NCBI GenBank assembly: GCA_015222355.1
Contig: JADFVC010000374.1
Location: forward strand, 1-5,982
From: Chloroflexota bacterium
GTDB taxonomy: Bacteria > Desulfobacterota > Desulfuromonadia > Desulfuromonadales > Geopsychrobacteraceae
Direction of reading: 5' to 3'
DNA length: 5,982 nucleotides
Part shown: positions 1-5,418 of the stretch, piece by piece
Layout: every line of letters starts with the position of its first letter
Position numbering within the stretch: the first letter of the stretch is position 1
The notes under the pieces: generated by a model
The model's database searches: none
What the model saw: the letters and a program-made list of their open reading frames with translations, nothing else
Told to the model about the DNA's origin: nothing
Program-made: the position numbers and the translations under genes

Positions 1-680
1 ATACCGCGCTCTTCTTTGCGCCGCTGGTCAGACAGGTCGTGGCATCTGATCTGACCATGCAGATGCTGAAAAAAGCCCAGGAACATCTCGCTGAGGAGGG
101 CGGCACCGATAACGTTATTTTTCGCGAAGCGGATGCTGAGGACCTCCCCTTCCCGGCGGGATCTTTTACCCTGCTGATCTGCCGGATCGCCCCGCACCAC
201 TTTCCCGATGTCCCACGCGCACTGCGAGAATTTCACCGGGTGCTCCGCCGTGGTGGCCGGATGGTCATCATCGACACCCTGCTCCCCTCCGATCCTGAGA
301 TTGCCGACTTTTACCAGACCATGGAGAAGATGCGCGATCCGACTCACATTCGGGCGTTTAGTGAAGACCAATGGAGGCAGATGATTCTCGACTCGGAGTT
401 GATTCTGCACGAAACGAAAATCATCCCCAAAACTCATGATTTTCAGGAATGGGCAAAGAGAGCGGGAATGAACCGCAAAGAAATTCAGGAACTGAATAGA
501 TTTTTCATGGAAGCCTCTCCCAAAATTCACGATTTTTTCAAAATCGAATCCTTTGCCGGTGAAGTCGAAACCTATACCGATCAGAAGTTGCTGATTTACG
601 CCAGACGAAAAGAAAAAGAGAAAAGCAGGCCAGCGGCAACGCATAAAGAAGCCGAACAGCTGCCCCCTTCAGAAGGCTGA
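1..680 (+). CDS. SAM-dependent class I methyltransferase, 3' part (5' end outside window)
   Basis: The reading frame is open from base 3 to the TGA at 678-680, giving 225 residues; the start and the glycine-rich SAM motif I lie off the left edge. A GTG at 39 is in frame but codes an internal valine: the residues before it (ALFFAPLVRQV) continue a typical Rossmann strand, and the acidic SAM-binding loop follows at once (VVASDLTMQML). Next come the DAEDLPFPAGSF segment, the CRIAPHHF strand and the RVLRRGGRMVIID motif, as in Methyltransf_11/UbiE/YcgJ-like enzymes acting on small molecules. RDPTHIRAFSEDQW is also usual in the YcgJ-like branch. The last 25 or so residues are a charged, low-complexity tail with no obvious role. 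The substrate cannot be told; the fold assignment is firm. It converges on the OmpA-type lipoprotein gene and shares no visible pathway with it. Confidence 0.85.
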   Translation, partial: TALFFAPLVRQVVASDLTMQMLKKAQEHLAEEGGTDNVIFREADAEDLPFPAGSFTLLICRIAPHHFPDVPRALREFHRVLRRGGRMVIIDTLLPSDPEIADFYQTMEKMRDPTHIRAFSEDQWRQMILDSELILHETKIIPKTHDFQEWAKRAGMNRKEIQELNRFFMEASPKIHDFFKIESFAGEVETYTDQKLLIYARRKEKEKSRPAATHKEAEQLPPSEG

Positions 681-714
681 CAAAAACCTCACCTTCGGGA
701 GGAGGTTTTGTCAG
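677..714. terminator. Bidirectional terminator-like hairpin with UUCG tetraloop
   Basis: Arms 677-690 (CTGACAAAAACCTC) and 702-714 (GAGGTTTTGTCAG) pair over 13 bp with one bulged A (686). An inner CC/GG pair (692-693/698-699) closes a TTCG loop, giving the very stable C(UUCG)G form. The core CCTC/GAGG stem is preceded by an A-tract and followed by a T-tract on either strand, so it can work both for the methyltransferase gene (+) and for the lipoprotein gene (-). The left arm includes the methyltransferase stop codon. Only the structure is seen; activity is inferred from the convergent context. Confidence 0.65.
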
Positions 715-722
715 CAATCTGC

Positions 723-752
723 AAGGCGGAATGTTATCTAGTTCCGCCTTTT
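723..752 (+). terminator. Intrinsic terminator, second hairpin of the convergent spacer
   Basis: A perfect 9-bp stem, AAGGCGGAA (723-731) with TTCCGCCTT (742-750), encloses a 10-nt loop and ends in TTTT (749-752) on the + strand. It lies just after the UUCG hairpin and before the end of the convergent lipoprotein gene. On the - strand the trailing T-run is only two bases, so it should act mainly on + strand transcripts, although the stem itself would form either way. Confidence 0.6.
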
Positions 753-776
753 AACTCCTAATCTGTTATTGATCAA

Positions 777-1463
777 CTAGCTGAAATCATTGTTCGGCAC
801 AACAAACACCTCGACTCGGCGATTCAGCGCCCGTCCATCCTCCGTATCGTTGCTTGCCCGTGGTTCCAGTTCCCCACGCCCCTCAGTCCCCAGCCGTGAA
901 GAAGCCACCCCGCGCATGACCAGATAATCAGCCACGGCAATAGCACGGCGATTTGACAAGTCCTGATTATACTGTTCGGAACCAATAGTATCGGTGTGCC
1001 CAACAACGACAATCTGAGTCCGCGGGTAACGGTTCAGAATGTCAGCTATCTTGTCAAGTGGCGGTCGGAAGGTCGGCTTGATGTTTGCCGAATTGAAATC
1101 AAAAGAAACTTCACTATTCATGGTCAGCTTGAGAATTTCATTCTGCTGCCGCTCGATCTCAATCTGATGTTGAGCACGCTCATTCGCCAGTTCTTGTTCA
1201 AATTCGGTCTGTTGCTTATCCATGTAGACGCCGGCGCCGGCGCCAATGGCACCGCCGGCAGCACCCCCTATCAACGCACCGCGCAATGCGCCACCGGAAT
1301 GATCATTCTGGTAACCGATAATGGCTCCCGACAGCGCACCGACCAAGGCACCGATCCCTGCTCCCTTCTTGGTCTTTTCATGAGTCATATTGGTCGCACA
1401 ACCGGCTAAGGCAAGAAGGCAGGCAAAAACAATCAGAAATTCCACAGGGTTCCTTTTAAACAT
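777..1463 (-). CDS. OmpA-family outer-membrane lipoprotein with glycine zipper (YiaD-like)
   Basis: This 228-residue protein should be a lipid-anchored, peptidoglycan-binding envelope protein. A short signal peptide ends in the lipobox LAGC with Cys22 as the lipidation site; the next residues are Ala-Thr, with no Asp at +2, which favours the outer membrane. Residues 34-79 are a Gly/Ala-rich glycine-zipper segment ending GVYMD, as in E. coli YiaD. Residues 83-113 are charged and probably a short coiled coil. The OmpA/MotB C-terminal domain covers about 117-222, with GHTD (Asp158) and LSNRRA (Arg173); their 15-residue spacing matches the diaminopimelate-binding Asp and Arg of OmpA. Its length is close to YiaD (about 220). 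The ATG at 1463 is preceded by AAGGAG with an 8-nt spacer, fixing the start. The gene stands alone between two terminators, so it is probably monocistronic. The exact physiological role is unknown. Confidence 0.92.
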   Translation of the reverse strand: MFKRNPVEFLIVFACLLALAGCATNMTHEKTKKGAGIGALVGALSGAIIGYQNDHSGGALRGALIGGAAGGAIGAGAGVYMDKQQTEFEQELANERAQHQIEIERQQNEILKLTMNSEVSFDFNSANIKPTFRPPLDKIADILNRYPRTQIVVVGHTDTIGSEQYNQDLSNRRAIAVADYLVMRGVASSRLGTEGRGELEPRASNDTEDGRALNRRVEVFVVPNNDFS

Positions 1464-1509
1464 CTACTCAGCTCCTTGGTTTATTCAACGTTGATCTGCA
1501 TCCGCAAAG

Positions 1510-1538
1510 ATTATAGCCTGCCTTACGCCAAAGAAAAA
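1510..1538 (-). promoter_or_regulatory. Sigma-70-type promoter of the OmpA-like lipoprotein gene
   Basis: On the - strand a perfect TATAAT (1510-1515) lies 46 bp before the ATG. The best -35 at 17-bp spacing is TTTTTC (1533-1538), which is weak, so the promoter may rely on its -10 or on an activator. It sits between the gltA terminator and the lipoprotein start, where a separate promoter is needed. The RBS AAGGAG is at 1472-1477. Confidence 0.6.
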
Positions 1539-1543
1539 GGACC

Positions 1544-1573
1544 AAAAAAAAAGGAGGCCCACAAGGAGCCTCC
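1544..1573 (-). terminator. Rho-independent terminator of gltA
   Basis: Read on the - strand, GGAGGC (from 1573 to 1568), a 9-nt loop, GCCTCC (1558 to 1553) and then nine T (1552 to 1544). It begins 26 nt after the gltA stop codon. The GC-only-but-one stem with an unbroken U-run is a textbook intrinsic terminator, and it separates gltA from the lipoprotein gene. Confidence 0.92.
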
Positions 1574-1598
1574 CTTAAATACGAATCGATCAGTTTGC

Positions 1599-2909
1599 TT
1601 AGATGCCAGCTGCTTCTTCGAGCATTGCAGTGGTCACGGACTTCGGACGCTCGATGGCGTAACCGAGAGCACGGTCCCAAGTGATGTTGGCAAGGCAACC
1701 CAAGGCGCGGCCGACACCGAACAGCACGGTGTAGAACTCATACTGGGTAACGCCGTAGTACCACTGGATAACGCCGGACTGTGCGTCGACGTTCGGCCAG
1801 GGGTTCTTGGCTTTACCATGCTCGGTGAGAACACCAGGAGCAACTTCAAAGATCATCTTGATCAGCTGGAACAACGGATAATCTTTGAGACCTTCGGTCT
1901 TGAGGCAGAACTCACGCTGCGAGGCATAACGCGGGTCGGTCTTACGCAGAACGGCGTGGCCGTAACCCGGGATGACCTGACCGGCGTTGAGGGTAGCCCA
2001 GAGAGCTTCTTTGAGACCTTCTTCGGTCGGCACTTTGCCGCCCAGCTTGGCCATGAAGTCCTGAGTCCAGCGCAGCACTTCCTCGTTGGCCAGACCGTGC
2101 AGAGGACCTGCCAAACCGTTGATGCCGGCGCTGTAGGAATAGTAGGCGTCAGACAGAGCCGAAGCAACCAGGTGAGTGGTATGGGCAGAAACGTTGCCGG
2201 ACTCATGGTCAGAGTGCAGGATGAAGTACATCCGTGCAACGTCATCATAAGGAGCGTCGATGCCCATCATACGAGCGAAGTTACCGCCCATATCCAGCTC
2301 AGGATCGGCTTCGATGTGGGTATCGCCCATGTACTTCATACGATAGATGTAAGCACCGAGCGGGCCGAGTTTGGCCATCAGGTTATTACTATCTTCGTAC
2401 ATTTCTTCCCAGCAGGTCATCTTGTTGAACTTACCGGCTGCATAGTTGCTGGCGAACACGGAGTCGCGCTGCATGGCAAGGATGCCGGCGGAGAACATGG
2501 TCATCGGATGGGAGTCGCGAGGCATGGCGCGCAGCACGTCGATGACGTAAGCAGGAAGCTGGGAGTTCTGCTTCCAGTCTTCGACAACTTCCAGGGTCTG
2601 CTCCATGGTCGGAACATCACCAGTCATCAGCAGATACCAGAAACCTTCCACGTAGGGATAATCGCTGCCCGGAAATTTCGGCAGGGCGTCGAAAGTCTCG
2701 GGAATGGTCATACCGCGGAAGCGGATGCCTTCCATCGGGTCAAGATAGGAAATATCGGTGACCAAACTTTTGATGCCGCGAGCGCCACCGATAGTTTGCG
2801 CGATAGTGACATCGCCCAACTTGACGTCGCCGCATTCTTTAACCAGCTTAGTAATCCGGGGACGATGCTCTGCAATCTTTTGCGCCAATACATCTTTCAG
2901 TGTCGACAT
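1599..2909 (-). CDS. gltA: Citrate synthase, eukaryote-like type
   Basis: GltA condenses acetyl-CoA and oxaloacetate to citrate and CoA, the entry step of the TCA cycle, in the cytoplasm. The 436-residue product carries the three catalytic residues in their usual settings: His271 (GPLHGLANEEVL), His318 (GYGHAVLRKTDPRY) and Asp375 (NVDAQSGV). LHSDHESGNVSAHTTHLV (231-248) and the arginines Arg327, Arg401 and Arg421 match the oxaloacetate/CoA-binding residues of the pig enzyme almost number for number. This similarity to mitochondrial rather than E. coli citrate synthase is known for Geobacteraceae, whose enzyme is about 440 residues. The start at 2909 is set by AAAGGAG with an 8-nt spacer; a longer in-frame reading to a TTG at 2999 has no RBS and adds an unrelated N-terminus. 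A strong terminator follows, so the gene is likely monocistronic, driven by the promoter at 3120-3148 through a long leader. Confidence 0.97.
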   Translation of the reverse strand: MSTLKDVLAQKIAEHRPRITKLVKECGDVKLGDVTIAQTIGGARGIKSLVTDISYLDPMEGIRFRGMTIPETFDALPKFPGSDYPYVEGFWYLLMTGDVPTMEQTLEVVEDWKQNSQLPAYVIDVLRAMPRDSHPMTMFSAGILAMQRDSVFASNYAAGKFNKMTCWEEMYEDSNNLMAKLGPLGAYIYRMKYMGDTHIEADPELDMGGNFARMMGIDAPYDDVARMYFILHSDHESGNVSAHTTHLVASALSDAYYSYSAGINGLAGPLHGLANEEVLRWTQDFMAKLGGKVPTEEGLKEALWATLNAGQVIPGYGHAVLRKTDPRYASQREFCLKTEGLKDYPLFQLIKMIFEVAPGVLTEHGKAKNPWPNVDAQSGVIQWYYGVTQYEFYTVLFGVGRALGCLANITWDRALGYAIERPKSVTTAMLEEAAGI

Positions 2910-2917
2910 AACTCTCT

Positions 2918-2924
2918 CTCCTTT
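2918..2924 (-). promoter_or_regulatory. Ribosome binding site that fixes the gltA start
   Basis: AAAGGAG on the - strand, followed by the 8-nt spacer AGAGAGTT and ATG at 2909. No comparable sequence precedes the upstream in-frame TTG at 2999, so the shorter 436-residue product is preferred. This also agrees with the family's usual N-terminus. Confidence 0.85.
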
Positions 2925-3030
2925 GTGGTGGTAAAAAAGTTTTCGGATGCCCAACGGGCTGAAAAGGAAAAGCTCCGCAACGCGGAAAAAGCATTTCAAC
3001 TGCCGCGAAATCGCCCGCCCGAACGGTTTC

Positions 3031-3087
3031 TTATGCAGCCAACAAAGCGGAAGAAGGAGCGAAGACCAGGGGACGCCGCACAGGCAT
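3031..3087 (-). CDS. Possible 18-residue leader peptide upstream of gltA
   Basis: ATG at 3087 to TAA at 3031-3033 encodes MPVRRPLVFAPSSALLAA. It is preceded by AGGAGAGAGG, a purine-rich RBS-like stretch ending 8 nt before the ATG, and lies about 25 nt after the inferred start of the gltA transcript. It ends 121 nt before the gltA ATG and is in a different frame from gltA. There is no run of one amino acid of the kind that marks classical attenuation peptides. It could be a leader peptide that tunes gltA translation or simply a chance ORF; the RBS is the only positive evidence. Confidence 0.3.
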   Translation of the reverse strand: MPVRRPLVFAPSSALLAA

Positions 3088-3119
3088 CAAAAAATCCTCT
3101 CTCCTAATTTCCAAATATT

Positions 3120-3148
3120 GTTCTAGCAACTCATTTCTACCTTGTCAA
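3120..3148 (-). promoter_or_regulatory. Sigma-70-type promoter of gltA
   Basis: On the - strand a perfect TTGACA (-35, 3143-3148), a 17-bp spacer and TAGAAC (-10, 3120-3125, four of six consensus bases). The predicted start is near 3113. It is the best promoter match in the 361-bp region between gltA and dusB and faces gltA. The 22-bp palindrome at 3150-3171 ends 2 bp upstream of its -35. Confidence 0.65.
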
Positions 3149-3171
3149 GTGTATTCTGTATACAGTATGCA
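3142..3171 (+). promoter_or_regulatory. Weak candidate promoter for the dusB-ntrB-ntrC operon
   Basis: TTGTCA (3142-3147), an 18-bp spacer and TATGCA (3166-3171) form a poor but possible sigma-70-type promoter on the + strand, overlapping the gltA -35 box and the palindrome. TATTCT (3152-3157) is an alternative -10 without a good -35. Some promoter must lie in this region because the upstream gene is divergent, but the exact site is uncertain. Confidence 0.25.
3150..3171. promoter_or_regulatory. Imperfect palindrome in the gltA/dusB divergent promoter region, possible operator
   Basis: The centre CTGTATACAG (3156-3165) is a perfect 10-bp palindrome. Extending to 3150-3171 gives 9 of 11 matching pairs, with mismatches at 3155/3166 and 3152/3169. 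It abuts the gltA -35 box and overlaps any + strand promoter for dusB, so a bound dimeric regulator could affect both directions. The outer CTG/CAG half-sites recall LexA-type sites, but the spacing is shorter than the E. coli LexA box. The regulator is not identified. Confidence 0.45.
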
Positions 3172-3205
3172 AAAGCCCCGAACTGACCAGAACCATCAAT
3201 CCCGG

Positions 3206-3230
3206 GGCCGGCAAAGTCGGCTATTTTTTT
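3206..3230 (+). terminator. Terminator-like hairpin just before dusB, possible attenuator
   Basis: GCCG (3207-3210) pairs with CGGC (3218-3221), extendable by G-U pairs on either side, with a CAAAG loop, and is followed by A and seven T (3224-3230). It ends 40 bp before the dusB ATG. The stem is short. A competing 6-bp pairing, GCCCCG (3175-3180) with CGGGGC (3203-3208), shares bases 3207-3208 with it, so the two folds would exclude each other. It may attenuate dusB or stop stray transcription running antisense through gltA. Confidence 0.35.
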
Positions 3231-3270
3231 CTTGCTTTCGCTCCCAATATCCATAAAATGCCTAAATATT

Positions 3271-4251
3271 ATGCAGACAATCCCCCCTCGTATCGGCTCC
3301 CTGCAACTGGACAACCCAATTATTCTTGCGCCGATGGCCGGCGTTACCAGTCTTCCCTATCGGCGTATTATGAAATCATTCGGCGCGTCTCTGGTCTTCA
3401 CGGAAATGGTCAGTGCCAATGGCCTGATCCGTGATGGACGTAAAACCCGCGAACTGCTGATCAGTTGCCGGGAAGAGGCCCCTCTCGGGATTCAACTGTT
3501 TGGCGATGACCCGCGGGTTCTTGCAGAAGCGACACGGATGATTTCCGACGAGTGCCGGCTGCTCGACATTAACATGGGCTGCCCGGTCAAAAAAGTCATC
3601 CGGAGTGGTGCCGGAAGCGCGCTGCTGAAAGACCCGGGACGGATTGAAAAAATCGTCACCGCTGTCCGCTCCGCTTACCCAGGGCCGCTGACCGTCAAAA
3701 TCCGCTCCGGTTGGGATGCCGATTCGCGTAATTTTCTGCAGATCGGCCAGATTGTAGAAGCAGCAGGGGCAGATGCCATCACCCTGCATCCACGCACCCG
3801 CAGTCAGGCATTCAGCGGCAAAGCTGACTGGTCGGAGATCGGTGAACTGAAGTCAAAACTGCGGATCCCGGTGTTTGGCAGTGGAGACATTTTTACCGCA
3901 GAAGATGGCATTCAGATGCTCCAACAGACCGGCTGCGATGCGCTCATGATCGGACGCGGCGGCTACGGCAACCCCTGGCTGATTCGCGACATCCTCACGC
4001 TGCTGGACGATGGCACCCCAACCCCGGTCAGCATTGCAGAAAAACACCAGGTTGCCCTGAAGCATCTACAACTGCATCGGAAACAATTCGGTGATCGGAA
4101 AACTCTCTTTGAAATGCGTAAGCATCTCAGCTGGTATGCCCGGGGGCTGACGGGAGCCAGCCGCTTTCGAGCCGCTTTACAGCGAGTCAGCAACATCGAC
4201 CGGCTAATCGAACAGGTTGACCTGTTCTTTCACGAGGCAGAAAACGAATGA
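3271..4251 (+). CDS. dusB: tRNA-dihydrouridine synthase, DusB/NifR3 type
   Basis: Dus enzymes are FMN proteins that use NADPH to reduce specific uridines of tRNA to dihydrouridine. The 326-residue product has the full TIM-barrel signature: PMAGVT (21-26) and QLFG (75-78) at the FMN site, the catalytic Cys104 in NMGCPVKKV, Lys143 and His173 (TLHPRTRSQ), and the phosphate-binding GSGDI (203-207) and GRGGYGNPW (228-236). The DINMGCP-KKV form and a length near 320 place it with DusB/NifR3. The ATG at 3271 gives the normal N-terminus (PRIGSLQL). A TTG at 3232 would add 13 unrelated residues; neither start has a good RBS, so the start is probable, not certain. Its stop overlaps the kinase start (ATGA), indicating one operon with translational coupling. 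This order matches nifR3-ntrB-ntrC of alphaproteobacteria. Confidence 0.95.
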   Translation: MQTIPPRIGSLQLDNPIILAPMAGVTSLPYRRIMKSFGASLVFTEMVSANGLIRDGRKTRELLISCREEAPLGIQLFGDDPRVLAEATRMISDECRLLDINMGCPVKKVIRSGAGSALLKDPGRIEKIVTAVRSAYPGPLTVKIRSGWDADSRNFLQIGQIVEAAGADAITLHPRTRSQAFSGKADWSEIGELKSKLRIPVFGSGDIFTAEDGIQMLQQTGCDALMIGRGGYGNPWLIRDILTLLDDGTPTPVSIAEKHQVALKHLQLHRKQFGDRKTLFEMRKHLSWYARGLTGASRFRAALQRVSNIDRLIEQVDLFFHEAENE

Positions 4252-5381
4252 CCGCCGAAATCCAACCATCCCCCCAGGAATACGCCATGATTCTGGAAAA
4301 TATCGAGGATGCCGTCATTGCCCTCGACCAGCAGGGTATGATGACCCTGTTTAATCCGGCGGCTCAACATTATACCGGCATCTCCGAAAAACAAAGCCTC
4401 GGGAAATGTTTTTTTGAACGTTTCAAACAGCAGAAAAGACTCTGTTTCCTGGCCCGAACAACCCTCGAAGAAACACGCTCCATCTCCGACCACGAAGCGA
4501 TTACCCTGCGCACCCCCGGCACTAAACCGCGGCCGGTCAGTGTCACGGTCTCGCCGATTTTCACACCTGAAGGTGCCCAGCAGGGAGCTGTTATGATCCT
4601 GCGCGACCTGACCCAGGCCCTCTCCCTTGAGGAAATGGGCCGCCGTGCTGACCGCCTGTCGACAATCGGAACCCTGGCTGCGGGGCTCGCCCATGAAATA
4701 AAGAATCCGCTCAGCGGGATCAAAGGCGCAGCCCAGCTGCTACAGATGGAACTGGAAGGAAATCGTGAGCTACAAGAGTATACCGGGCTGATGATCAGGG
4801 AAACCGAGCGGGTCAATCGGATCATCGAGGAGCTACTCAATCTGTCACGACCACGAAAAGCCCGTCCCGGAAAAGCAAATATCAGCCAGATCCTCGATGA
4901 AATCGTCATGCTGCAGAAACAGGTGTTTGCGGATCGTTCCATCCGTTTCGCATTAAGGCTGGATCCAAGCATTCCGGATATCTACAGTGATCGGGACCTC
5001 CTGGTGCAATTATTTTTAAACCTGATTAAAAATGCCGGGGAAGCCTCACCGGAGAACGGTGAAATCGCCATAGAAAGCCGCATTGATGCCGAGTACCACA
5101 TGAGCATTTCCGGAGCCCGGTCAACCCAGATGGTTCTGGTCACGATCAATGATGAAGGCCCCGGCATCCCGCAAAAACATCTGGAACATATTTTCATGCC
5201 TTTTTACACCACCAAGACTGGTGGCAGTGGGTTGGGATTGGCAGTCTGCCAGAGGATAATATCTGACTTTGGCGGTTTTCTGAATATCAGCAATCGCCCA
5301 CAAGGGGGGACATCTGTTAAGGTCTCCCTGCCATTGCACCGCGATGGTCGTCGGGAAACAGCAACCAAGATGATCTCGTAA
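4248..5381 (+). CDS. ntrB: NtrB-type cytoplasmic sensor histidine kinase
   Basis: The 377-residue kinase has a PAS domain at about 10-122 (ENIEDAVIALDQQG at its start), then HisKA with the phospho-accepting His149 in GLAHEIKNPLSGIKGAAQLL, and HATPase_c with the N-box LNLIKNAGEA (Asn258, Asn262), G1 DEGPGIP (302-308), F-box MPFYTTK (317-323) and G2 GGSGLGLAV (325-333). All boxes are intact. No hydrophobic membrane segment is present, so it is soluble. Architecture, length and position before an NtrC-like regulator fit NtrB/GlnL, which phosphorylates NtrC when nitrogen is short, under PII control. Geobacter has a related pair named GnfL/GnfM, recalled from the literature. The start overlaps the dusB stop by 4 nt, with only a weak GAGG 10 nt upstream, so translation is probably coupled. 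Nitrogen sensing is inferred from family and context; another PAS signal is possible. Confidence 0.88.
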   Translation: MTAEIQPSPQEYAMILENIEDAVIALDQQGMMTLFNPAAQHYTGISEKQSLGKCFFERFKQQKRLCFLARTTLEETRSISDHEAITLRTPGTKPRPVSVTVSPIFTPEGAQQGAVMILRDLTQALSLEEMGRRADRLSTIGTLAAGLAHEIKNPLSGIKGAAQLLQMELEGNRELQEYTGLMIRETERVNRIIEELLNLSRPRKARPGKANISQILDEIVMLQKQVFADRSIRFALRLDPSIPDIYSDRDLLVQLFLNLIKNAGEASPENGEIAIESRIDAEYHMSISGARSTQMVLVTINDEGPGIPQKHLEHIFMPFYTTKTGGSGLGLAVCQRIISDFGGFLNISNRPQGGTSVKVSLPLHRDGRRETATKMIS

Positions 5382-5418
5382 AAAGTCTTGAGATGGCTAA
5401 GCAAAGGGAAAAGTAAAG

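Larger units (their letters stand above)
2910..3113 (-). promoter_or_regulatory. Long structured 5' leader of gltA
   Basis: From the inferred transcription start (near 3113) to the gltA ATG the leader is about 200 nt, much longer than a plain RBS needs. It holds a possible 18-codon ORF with its own RBS, and nearer gltA two small hairpins: TCCGC-GTT-GCGGA (2986 to 2974) and GCCC-GTT-GGGC (2959 to 2949). Both have the same GTT loop. The second is followed by ATCCGAAAAC and TTTTTT, ending about 10 nt before the RBS. The U-run is not directly next to the stem, so this is not a clean terminator. No riboswitch class was recognised. The leader length depends on the promoter call; regulation is inference. 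Confidence 0.4.

Noticed and set aside
39..41. GTG as start of the methyltransferase gene
   Set aside because: The frame is open to the left edge, and the residues before the GTG continue the Rossmann fold. A start there would remove the first SAM-binding motif.
1229..1262. GC-rich repeat-like run of gccggc units
   Set aside because: It is the coding sequence of the Gly/Ala-rich zipper of the lipoprotein; the repetition follows from the protein.
2910..2999. N-terminal extension of citrate synthase to 466 residues from TTG at 2999
   Set aside because: There is no RBS at the TTG, the extra residues do not resemble a citrate synthase N-terminus, and a strong RBS precedes the ATG at 2909.
1476..3107. 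A 543-codon open frame on the + strand running antisense through gltA
   Set aside because: It covers the whole of gltA in reverse, has no recognisable domain or RBS, and gltA itself is certain from its catalytic motifs. The open frame follows from the codon bias of gltA.
3906..3920. A sigma-54-like sequence (TGGCATTCAGATGCT) inside dusB
   Set aside because: It has GG and GC at the right distance but is a weak match, lies in conserved dusB codons, and is over 300 bp from the next gene start. Chance is the simplest reading.
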